Positions 1 through 5,446 of a DNA stretch of 5,587 bases are shown one piece after another (the stretch's first letter is position 1; each line of letters begins with the position of its first letter). The notes under the pieces are model-generated. The model had not been told where the DNA came from. It was given only the letters and a program-made list of their open reading frames with translations, and made no database searches. The stretch is from CAJBLF01 sp964495825 (lineage in GTDB: Bacteria > Patescibacteriota > Gracilibacteria > Absconditabacterales > Absconditicoccaceae), in assembly GCA_964495825.1 (NCBI GenBank), contig CAZBWI010000042.1, positions 1-5,587 of the forward strand, read 5' to 3'. A program made the position numbers and the translations under genes.

Positions 1-45
1 ATTATAGATTAAAACTATGGGAATATTATTACAACCACAAAAGAA

Positions 46-102
46 AACATAGATGATTAGGAATGAATGGGCTAACGCCCATACAAAAATATCATCTATG
101 TT
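46..102. other. Nested stem-loop inside the left terminal repeat
   Basis: AACATAGATGAT (46-57) pairs perfectly with ATCATCTATGTT (91-102). Inside it, ATGGGC (67-72) pairs with GCCCAT (77-82) around the loop TAAC. The two stems are separated by an internal loop of 9 and 8 bases. The inner stem is GC-rich in otherwise AT-rich DNA. The fold could act as a cruciform, a structured 5' leader or a mobile-element end; the sequence does not say which. The identical structure lies at 5486-5542 in the right copy. Confidence 0.75.
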
Positions 103-124
103 CACTTATAAAACTGTAACCTTG

Positions 125-139
125 ATTCTGCAACAGAAT
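125..139. other. Short palindrome at the inner border of the left repeat
   Basis: ATTCTG (125-130) and CAGAAT (134-139) are perfect inverted repeats around a CAA spacer, two bases before the two repeat copies diverge. It could be a protein-binding site or a small hairpin. The same palindrome lies at 5449-5463 in the right copy. Confidence 0.55.
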
Positions 140-157
140 AAAATTGTCAAAAAATGA

Positions 158-1177
158 ATGAAGAGAAAATATATTGGTCGATGAATACTAGTAGTGTTCC
201 TTGTTGTATGATTCATCTTCGGCGATGTGAAGATAGAATTTGCGGATTTTTCATCACAGGCAAGTACCAAAGCAGTCATTAAACAACTAGGCGAATTACA
301 GAATATCCAAGGTAAATATTTTCGTTCACCGGGGGAGAGTTTGGAAAAAGAATTGCAGGCATTTTCTTCTACAAAACATAACGTAGATTTGTGGACCTAC
401 GAATTCACTCAAAAAGACTTCAAAAGTATTTTGAAGACATTATCGTCAAACGGCGTGAATATCAGGATTATTGTAGAGGACAACAAGTTCCAACAATTCC
501 AGAATACTCTCAAAGAATTGATGAAGTATTTCAGCTGATATTCGAATATTCAGCTCAAATCCGACAAGCAGATGGGGACGGAATACACGCATGCCAAGAT
601 TAATCTTATCGATAGCGGATTTATCATTCAGACAGCAAATCTGACCCATAGCTCATTTGCGAAGAATCGCGAACATTTCTTTTTGAGTTATGATACTTGA
701 GTTCGAAATAGTCTTCATACGATCTTTGAAAAGGATCGAAATGGTGAGAAAATAATGATGAAAGATATTCATCCAAATTTGGTAATCTGCAATATCAATT
801 GCAGGGGAGTGATTGAAAACTTGCTGAATTCTGCGGAAAATTCAATAATCATTCAGACTCAGTATATCACAGACGATGCATTGCGGAAAATATTAAAAGA
901 CAAGAAATCGCTTCCAGAATTCAAACTGCTTGTCGCCGATACGGACGATAACGATGACCTTGTGCGCTATTTTGGCAACGATCATGCAAGGAAATTTAAG
1001 AAGTACTACAATCATACCAAGATGATTCTCATAGATCACAAGATACTTTTGTTATGAAGTATGAATCTCTCATCTACTTCTCTAGATGAAAATAGAGAAA
1101 TCTGAATTTTACTTCTCGATCCGACCATCATCGACGAATTTTCTACGCAATTTCAGAAAGACCGAGAAACTCAATAA
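158..1177 (+). CDS. Membrane-anchored phospholipase D-like protein with two HKD motifs
   Basis: Read with TGA as Gly, this is one 339-residue protein with six internal TGA codons (182, 209, 536, 698, 1055, 1103), ending at TAA. Residues 1-8 are basic and about 10-22 form one hydrophobic segment (an anchor or uncleaved signal), so the catalytic part is probably outside the cytoplasm. The first HKD motif is H145-x-K147-x4-D152 followed by TANLTHSSFAKNRE. The second is H286-x-K288-x4-D293 followed by GSMNLSSTSLDENRE, and the G of GSMN (residue 300) is a TGA codon. Two HKD motifs form one active site in phospholipase D, cardiolipin synthase and related nucleases, which cleave or transfer phosphodiesters through a histidine intermediate. 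The first motif has Q where the GSxN glycine is usual. The substrate cannot be told; a cardiolipin synthase-like or nuclease role is possible. ATG 158 was chosen because it puts the basic residues and hydrophobic segment at the N terminus. The frame is open back to ATG 53 inside the repeat. Confidence 0.9.
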
Positions 1178-1181
1178 TGTG

Positions 1182-1202
1182 TTAAGTGCTAAGTGTTGAG
1201 TG
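1182..1202. repeat. Three tandem heptamers (YTRAGTG)
   Basis: TTAAGTG, CTAAGTG and TTGAGTG follow one another without a gap just after the phospholipase D-like gene. The middle junction contains the octamer GTGCTAAG (1186-1193), which recurs as CTTAGCAC at 1290-1297 and elsewhere between genes. The pair at 1186 and 1290 could form a long-range stem ahead of a T-run (1301-1307), but the loop of about 96 bases makes a terminator doubtful. The function is unknown. Confidence 0.5.
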
Positions 1203-1320
1203 TCGGAAATGTTTTATTATAGACTATTGTATAATCACCATAGTTCATATGAAGATAATTCCTTTATGATAAATATATAGAACTTAAATCTTAGCACTAA
1301 TTTTTTTGTAGATTCTAACA

Positions 1321-1348
1321 TTGACTTTTGTATTTAAATATATATATT
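1321..1348 (+). promoter_or_regulatory. Candidate promoter for the exported protein gene
   Basis: TTGACT (1321-1326) and TATATT (1343-1348) are separated by 16 bases and lie 27 bases before ATG 1376. The stretch between is A-rich with no Shine-Dalgarno motif. The surrounding TA repeats make the exact -10 placement uncertain. Confidence 0.5.
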
Positions 1349-1375
1349 TTCTTAAACAAAACAAAAAACAAAAAT

Positions 1376-1819
1376 ATGCCTATGAAAACGATTATTACTG
1401 TTCTTTTTTTTGTATTGATGAGCCCTATTCTGGATGCTCAACATGTATTTGATGAAAAAACCCCTTTATTCAAAGACGTGAAAGAGGAGTACCTTGTCAG
1501 TCTTTTAAAAGAATGTAAGCTAGTCTATTGCGACCGTGATACTATTGGCGACATGCTATTCATCAAAAAAATGGAAGTAGAATTTTTCGATACTACTATG
1601 TTCTTTGCTGCTTATCTTTCTTCATCACCATTTACGAAAACACTCTATGAATATGGTATGTATGAATGCGATTTTATACAGATCGATGATGGTGGGTATG
1701 GCGTAGATCTTGATGAAAAAGCACTCAAGAACTTGCCGTATTTCAAAGCAGTGCTAGATGCTCTTATTAGACAAACTCCGTTTGTACAATATACAGGCAA
1801 TTGTCCTGGTACTGACTAA
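1376..1819 (+). CDS. Small exported protein, unrecognised
   Basis: This 147-residue protein has no family I recognise. The N terminus (MPMKTIITVLFFVLMSPILDAQ) looks like a Sec signal peptide: a short basic start, a hydrophobic core, and a likely cleavage after LDA before Q. ATG 1376 or ATG 1382 gives the best signal peptide; the same frame is open back to about 1328, but that extension is low in complexity. The mature part is acidic, with four cysteines (in ECKLVYC, YEC and GNC), a glycine-rich IDDGGYGVD stretch, and a C terminus ending CPGTD. Cysteine pairs would suit an extracytoplasmic location. It is the only gene here with no TGA codon: all of its roughly eight glycines use GGN. It is a single gene between a promoter candidate and a strong terminator, so probably transcribed alone. 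A secreted or periplasmic role is inferred only from the signal peptide. Confidence 0.75.
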   Translation: MPMKTIITVLFFVLMSPILDAQHVFDEKTPLFKDVKEEYLVSLLKECKLVYCDRDTIGDMLFIKKMEVEFFDTTMFFAAYLSSSPFTKTLYEYGMYECDFIQIDDGGYGVDLDEKALKNLPYFKAVLDALIRQTPFVQYTGNCPGTD

Positions 1820-1839
1820 AGATAGTAGTATGTGCTAAG

Positions 1840-1866
1840 CCCTCTATATTTCTAGAGGGTTTTCTT
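1840..1866 (+). terminator. Rho-independent terminator after the exported protein gene
   Basis: CCCTCTA (1840-1846) and TAGAGGG (1853-1859) form a perfect 7-base stem around the loop TATTTC, followed by TTTTCTT. It lies 20 bases after the stop codon of the exported protein gene and is the clearest terminator in the window. The octamer GTGCTAAG (1832-1839) directly precedes it. Confidence 0.85.
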
Positions 1867-1867
1867 A

Positions 1868-1896
1868 TTGATAACAAATAAAGAAATATATATAAG
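1868..1896 (+). promoter_or_regulatory. Candidate promoter for the ykgJ-like and dut genes
   Basis: TTGATA (1868-1873) and TATAAG (1891-1896) are 17 bases apart, directly after the terminator and 31 bases before ATG 1928. The placement suggests that a new transcription unit, ykgJ-like plus dut, begins here. Confidence 0.5.
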
Positions 1897-1927
1897 AAGT
1901 GAGTTTTATTGTTTATGGATATATGTT

Positions 1928-2335
1928 ATGGACCAAATCATTACATACCTCAGAACATATTTCGATCAATGACCTTCTTTAGATTGTGAAGGCTGTCATG
2001 CGTGTTGCGGAGTTACGAGAATGACTCAACAGGAGTTGGAGGCGATTTTAGCATTATTGGCAAAGAAAGGATATAAGGAAGCGCCTATGGGCAAAGGTAT
2101 CGAATATTGTGAATATCTAGATAAGGACGGAAAATGTGTAGTGTACGAAGAAAGACCTATCTTATGCAGAGTTCATGGCAAGATGGATAGTAAACATACG
2201 GTTTGTGAGTATAAAGATAATATAGACAAAGCTATCGTTCCTCAACCACCCGAATTGTTAGATTATATTGAAAATAATACACTCTTTCCTAATATTACTG
2301 GCGCAAGGATATACAAAAAATATTGAATAGCATAA
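1928..2335 (+). CDS. YkgJ-family cysteine-cluster (CxxCxxCC) protein
   Basis: This is a 135-residue protein with TGA-encoded glycines at residue 15 (1970) and near the end (2324); it stops at TAA 2333. Reading TGA as stop would lose the N-terminal cysteine cluster and three C-terminal residues. Residues 20-27 read CEGCHACC, the signature of the YkgJ family (formerly UPF0153). The second family hallmark, a Y-x-x-RP-x-x-CR segment, is seen as YEERPILCR with C80. Further cysteines are C61 and C70. The family is predicted to bind zinc or an iron-sulfur cluster through these cysteines. The biochemical role is not settled, so no substrate is claimed. The protein has no signal peptide or membrane segment and should be cytoplasmic. 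It lies 25 bases before dut and is probably cotranscribed with it. ATG 1928 is the in-frame start that includes the cluster at a normal distance. Confidence 0.85.
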
Positions 2336-2360
2336 TTCGTTTTACTTTTTTGATTATACA

Positions 2361-2795
2361 ATGGCCGAACTCACTATCCCATTTCAAAAGCTTTCTGATA
2401 AAGCGAAAATCCCTTCACAGGCAACATTTTCTGATGCAGGATATGACTTATTTGCTACAGAATCCTATGTATTGAAACCAGGTGAGAGAAAATTATTCAA
2501 AACCAATATTTCGACAGCAATCCCTCATGGATATTATGGCAGAATAGCACCGCGTTCGTGATTAGCATACAAACATGGAATAGATGTGCTGGCCGGAGTC
2601 GTAGATTCAGGATATAGAGGTGATATAGGGATCATTCTGATTAATTTCTGAAACGAAGATTTTATAGTCAATGAAGGAGATAAAATAGCTCAATTCATCA
2701 TAGAAAAATGCCACTACGTCGAGTGGCAAGAAGTTGTAGAACTGCCTGAAAGTCAGAGAGGTGAGTGAGGATGGTGATCTACAGGAAAAAATTAA
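2361..2795 (+). CDS. dut: Deoxyuridine 5'-triphosphate nucleotidohydrolase (dUTPase)
   Basis: This enzyme hydrolyses dUTP to dUMP and pyrophosphate, keeping uracil out of DNA and supplying dUMP for thymidylate synthesis. The 144 residues show all five trimeric dUTPase motifs: SDAGYDL (24-30); PRSGLAYKHGI (64-74); GVVDSGYRGDIG (79-90) with catalytic D82 and base-stacking Y85; GDKIAQFI (106-113); and the C-terminal arm RGEGGWGSTG (133-142), where W stands for the usual aromatic F. Four TGA codons (2559, 2649, 2766, 2775) encode glycine, and those at residues 67, 136 and 139 fall on invariant family glycines. This makes dut the best single proof of the code. Length is typical. Its TAA overlaps the stop codon of the convergent CYTH gene. 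A standard-code annotation would give only the first 66 residues. Confidence 0.97.
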
Positions 2796-3331
2796 TCATC
2801 AGAAATAAGTGTATTCCGATTAGCTTTGTATCGTTCATACTTCTGTTTGAATTCCTCTTTAGGAGTGATCGGTATCTCCAGTTCAGCGAATTTTCTTTTG
2901 AGTACTTCCAATGCTTCATCTTTTTCCAGATCGGTAGTCATGATTTCCAGTTCAAGAATATAGCCGTATCATTTGGTATGATCCAGGCTTACGTCTATCC
3001 CGTCTCGATCGAACTGCAGGCGTTTTCTTAATCGGGTGATTTCTATTTCGTATCATAAATTCAAGAATAATTGTTCTAGTTTTTCGAATTCTTCTTTGTC
3101 GAATTTAATCTCTATTTCTTCTCTATGATTGTCATGGATCTCTCATTTCTTCATCCAGATCTTTGCGAAGAAATTGTTTTTCTGGATCCTGAGATCATGC
3201 GGACCAGTGAAATAATGTGTGACTTGCGAATCTTCCTTGATAAATTTGGCATGCTGTTCAAAAAAATCCACGAGTTGATGATATCTGCTCTCATCGATGA
3301 ATGCTCTCACTTCTACTTCGATATTTTTCAT
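2792..3331 (-). CDS. CYTH-domain protein (CyaB / thiamine-triphosphatase-like)
   Basis: Reading from 3331 down to TAA at 2794-2792 gives 179 residues with three TGA glycines (3143-3145, 3053-3055, 2969-2971). The protein opens with IEVEVR (residues 4-9), matching the ExExK/R signature of CYTH domains, whose acidic residues bind metal in a tunnel-shaped active site. Later features fit the same fold: a basic LRKRLQFD strand, DGIDVSLDHTKGYGYILELE with its alternating acidic end, and a C-terminal helix rich in E and K ending in KYERY. The family includes class IV adenylate cyclases, thiamine triphosphatase and inorganic triphosphatases; all act on a triphosphate-containing substrate. Which reaction applies cannot be decided here, and CyaB-like naming would be by similarity only. 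It is cytoplasmic and is divergent from map across 60 bases. Its last codons overlap dut by four bases, tail to tail. Confidence 0.8.
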
Positions 3332-3347
3332 TGCTATTGCTTTTTTA

Positions 3348-3377
3348 TTGAGTATAAAATCTTAGATTTATTATAAT
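3348..3377 (+). promoter_or_regulatory. Promoter for map in the divergent intergenic region
   Basis: TTGAGT (3348-3353) and a perfect TATAAT (3372-3377) are 18 bases apart. Transcription would begin about 3384, only around 8 bases before ATG 3392, so the mRNA would have a very short leader and little room for a Shine-Dalgarno site. On the other strand, TATACT (complement of 3351-3356) could be the -10 of the CYTH gene, but no good -35 accompanies it. Confidence 0.6.
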
Positions 3378-3391
3378 AATCTTTCGGAACT

Positions 3392-4174
3392 ATGCAAAAT
3401 GAAATAGAGATAAAGAATGGTAAACAGATAGCCAATATTAGAGAATCATGAAAGCATCTTACGAAGCTTTTGCGTCTGTTGCATAGCAAGTCGAAAGCGG
3501 GGATTTCTCTTATTGAACTAGAATTCGTCGCCGAGCATTATATCAAGGAAAATAGATTGAAATGAGCATTCAAAGGCTATGAATGATATCCAGCAAATCT
3601 GTGTCTATCAGTCAATGATTGTGTTGTTCATGGAATACCTGATGAGTATATGTTGAAGAATGGTGATGTACTCAAAATTGATTGTGGAATAAATTATCAA
3701 TGATGAATTACTGATTCTGCTATTACTGTTGTTATCTGATGAGAAGTTGCGAATCCGTTAGGATACGAATTGATGAAAACGACGAAGAAATGATTGGACG
3801 AAGCGATCAAATATATCTGACCAGGGAAGACTATTTACGAATATTCACATCGTGTCTATTCGATCATCACGAATGCATGATTCTCAGTATTAGGAAAATT
3901 GACCGGTCATGGTGTAGGTAACAAAGTTCATGAGAAGCCGTACGTATATAATACCCCGAATCCTGATATGAAGCATATTATTTTACAGCCAGGGATGGTG
4001 TTGGCATTTGAACCGATCACTGCGGTTACCTCAACAGACTTTCATCATAGACCCGGGAATGAACGGAATCTTTATTGCAAAGACGGTGACCTCTGAGCAC
4101 AATGGGAATATACCATACTTATAACCAAGGATGGATACGAAATATTGTCTTGAATTACGGAAGACCTTTTCTAA
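3392..4174 (+). CDS. map: Methionine aminopeptidase, type I
   Basis: This enzyme removes the initiator methionine from new proteins and is normally essential. Read in code 25 it is 260 residues with 12 TGA glycines, including two TGA-TGA pairs (3701-3706, 3737-3742). All five dinuclear-metal ligands are visible: D97 (KIDCG), D108 (GGITDSAIT), H173 (GHGVG), E207 (FEP) and E239 (AQWEYTI). H80 in VVHGIPDE and the SVNDCV strand also match the family. Length and spacing are those of bacterial type I enzymes without an N-terminal extension, and D97 and D108 fall at the E. coli numbers. TGA supplies about 40% of its glycines. It has its own promoter and is followed by a 215-base repeat-bearing gap before ruvC. 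Under the standard code it would appear as several unrelated short ORFs. Confidence 0.97.
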
Positions 4175-4183
4175 CAATACAAA

Positions 4184-4251
4184 CATCATTCTGGCGTCCT
4201 CACTTCTGTACATCATTCCGGCATCCTACCTTAGCACCTCATTCCGGCGTC
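4184..4251. repeat. Three imperfect 27-base units carrying TCATTCYGGCRTC
   Basis: TCATTCTGGCGTCC (4186-4199), TCATTCCGGCATCC (4213-4226) and TCATTCCGGCGTC (4239-4251) recur at steps of 27 and 26 bases just after map. The halves between the cores are not conserved. The GC-rich core stands out against the AT-rich background and is matched by inverted copies downstream (GCCGGAAT at 4262-4269, GGATGCCGG at 4301-4309). This suggests a degraded REP-like or miniature element. The spacers are too short and dissimilar for a CRISPR array. Confidence 0.7.
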
Positions 4252-4309
4252 AAGTGTTGCAGCCGGAATCCATATCTATCTTACTAACGCACTTTCGTAT
4301 GGATGCCGG
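4218..4309. other. Nested palindromes between map and ruvC
   Basis: ATTCCGGC (4241-4248) pairs with GCCGGAAT (4262-4269) around a 13-base loop. CCGGCATCC (4218-4226) pairs with GGATGCCGG (4301-4309) outside it. The nested fold resembles intergenic REP/BIME-type elements. It may stabilise the map mRNA end or slow transcription into ruvC. There is no T-run, so it is not a standard terminator. The rest of the gap to ruvC (4310-4389) shows nothing I can name apart from AT-rich DNA that presumably holds the ruvC promoter. Confidence 0.55.
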
Positions 4310-4389
4310 TTGCAAACAATAACACCGACATGAGGCCAAGACGAAAGAATATATTCCGATATGTATTTATATTGTGTTTTTATTAGTGT

Positions 4390-4860
4390 ATGATCCTCTG
4401 AATAGACCCTGGTGTTAGAAAACTTTGATACGCATTAGTAAATAAGGATCTCAGTATCGTGGATTCCGGTATTCTCCTATCGGAAATAAAATCGCCGACC
4501 AGGATGGATCAGTTTCAAAGAATGATTGAGATAGAAGAGTATTTTACGAAACTACTAAAAAAATATAAGATACAGACTCTATGTATGGAAAAACTCTTCT
4601 TCACCAAATTCAACCAAAATAACGCGGAATTTGTTTATGGTATCAGAGCGATACTAATCGCATTATGTCTTAAACACAAGATTGAGATCAAGGAATATAC
4701 TCCTATAGAAGTCAAAAAATGTATAACGGGGAACAGCAAGGCCGAAAAGAAGTTAGTTCAGCAATGTATCATGAAAATATATAATCTCAAGGATTTCCCT
4801 GAATTCAACGATGCTGCTGATGCGCTGGCGTTAGCCTACATTGCGAGCAGAACAAAATAA
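4390..4860 (+). CDS. ruvC: Crossover junction endodeoxyribonuclease RuvC
   Basis: RuvC is the dimeric nuclease that cuts Holliday junctions made during recombination and fork repair, working with RuvAB. The 156-residue product starts MILGIDPGVRKLGYALV, the classic RuvC N terminus. Two glycines there, residue 4 (4399) and the LGY glycine (4423), are TGA codons, so a standard-code search would lose the first catalytic aspartate. The four metal-binding acids are D6, E67 (CMEKLFF), and D141 and D144 (NDAADALALA). It is slightly shorter than the 173-residue E. coli protein but complete, ending at TAA. No ruvA or ruvB is in the window. ATG 4390 is the only start that leaves the family N terminus intact. 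The next gene is convergent, nine bases away. Confidence 0.96.
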
Positions 4861-4879
4861 TATATCTGATTATTTTTTC
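4854..4879. terminator. AT-only hairpin between convergent ruvC and channel genes
   Basis: AAAATAAT (4854-4861) and ATTATTTT (4869-4876) form a perfect 8-base stem with a 7-base loop. The hairpin spans both stop codons and has T-runs on each strand's exit side. It could act as a weak bidirectional terminator in the nine-base gap, though an AT-only stem is thermodynamically poor. Confidence 0.35.
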
Positions 4880-5367
4880 TTTCTGAATAATCTTTTAAGA
4901 TTGAATATTTTTTTCCATCGGGCTTTCTTGATGATAGGTTCTGTTGCTCCGATTTCTTTCAATGTTTCTTGTTGAATTTCTTGTTGTTCTATCAAATTTT
5001 GTGTAAGTTTCTTAGCTTCATGTTCGACTTCTTTGAGTTCTTTATGATATTCATGGATACTATGTTTTACGATTTTTTGAAATTTAGACTGAAGAATGAT
5101 TCAAGTGAGTCCTATGAAAAGGGGAGCACCCATAAATCCGTAAAAAATAGCAACAATCTTTCCTGTATTCGTCACTGGCGCCATATCACCATATCCTACA
5201 GTTGCCATTGTTATTGTTGTGAAATAAAAAGAGTGAAAAAGATCCCGGTGCTCGACGAAATGAAATACTATAGTTCCGATGAGGACGATAATACATATAA
5301 CGCTAGCAAAAAATAATACAGAATGGTTTGCTAGTATATGGTTAAAAAATCTTTTGATGGCGTTCAT
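4870..5367 (-). CDS. Two-transmembrane potassium channel with cytoplasmic coiled-coil tail
   Basis: Reading from ATG 5367 down to TAA at 4872-4870 gives 165 residues. TM1 spans about 16-38, the pore helix and filter 44-64, and TM2 about 68-92. The filter is TMATVGYGDMAP, with the TVGYGD potassium-selectivity signature at 56-61. This is the minimal KcsA-like layout, expected to form tetramers. Residue 89, in TM2, is a TGA glycine (5101-5103); reading TGA as stop would remove the end of TM2 and the whole tail. Residues about 93-150 are charged and rich in E, K and Q with heptad-like spacing, suggesting a coiled coil that helps tetramerise. The tail ends strongly basic (RWKKIFNLKRLFRKKK). No RCK, cyclic-nucleotide or voltage-sensor domain is seen. 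The frame continues upstream to 5535 inside the terminal repeat, but ATG 5367 best fits a channel N terminus. Confidence 0.9.
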
Positions 5368-5397
5368 AATAAAATTAAGAAAGATAAATATATGATA

Positions 5398-5426
5398 AGT
5401 ATACCCGAAAAAGAAAAAAATGCAAA
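5398..5426 (-). promoter_or_regulatory. Candidate promoter for the potassium channel gene
   Basis: On the minus strand TTTGCA (5426-5421) and TATACT (5403-5398) are 17 bases apart and lie about 30 bases before ATG 5367. The site is just inside the right terminal repeat, so the gene does not need a promoter within the repeat itself. Confidence 0.4.
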
Positions 5427-5446
5427 TTGTAGAAATTTGACAAAAA

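Larger units (their letters stand above)
1..141. repeat. Left copy of the 141-base inverted terminal repeat
   Basis: The first 141 bases are the exact reverse complement of the last 141 bases (5447-5587). At position 142 the copies diverge, but a related TTGTCAAA block follows in both after a one-base offset, so similarity fades rather than stopping dead. The repeat runs to the window edge, so 141 is a minimum length. It holds a 12-base stem (46-57 with 91-102) enclosing a 6-base hairpin (67-72 with 77-82), and a second hairpin near its inner border (125-130 with 134-139). No transposase gene is present. It could be a genomic repeat that broke the assembly, the end of a mobile element, or a replicon end. 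Confidence 0.95.

Noticed and set aside
67..82. Integron attC-like site, suggested by the GGGCTAACGCCC palindrome
   Set aside because: It lacks the RYYYAAC/GTTRRRY core pair in the required positions, and no integrase or cassette array is present.
227..1057. Several short fragments or a decayed pseudogene of a phospholipase D-like protein
   Set aside because: All breaks are in-frame TGA codons with no frameshift, and reading TGA as Gly restores both HKD motifs and one continuous protein.
1185..1307. Rho-independent terminator for the phospholipase D-like gene
   Set aside because: The matching arms are nine bases but separated by about 96 bases, so a co-transcriptional hairpin is unlikely despite the following T-run.
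2559..2561. TGA as selenocysteine or as tryptophan
   Set aside because: The affected columns are invariant glycines, TGG is used for Trp in the same genes (for example W138 of dUTPase), and no SECIS-type hairpin follows the codons.
2765..3376. Plus-strand ORFs over the CYTH gene
   Set aside because: They lie antisense to a gene with recognisable CYTH motifs, and their translations are the F/S/I-rich type expected from the complement of E/K-rich coding sequence.
4184..4251. Short CRISPR array
   Set aside because: Repeats are about 14 bases and imperfect, spacers are about 13 bases, there are only three units, and no cas gene is nearby.
3739..4322. Other short ORFs on both strands across map and the following gap
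   Set aside because: They overlap map out of frame or the repeat-bearing gap, have no family signature, and vanish as candidates once map is read in code 25.
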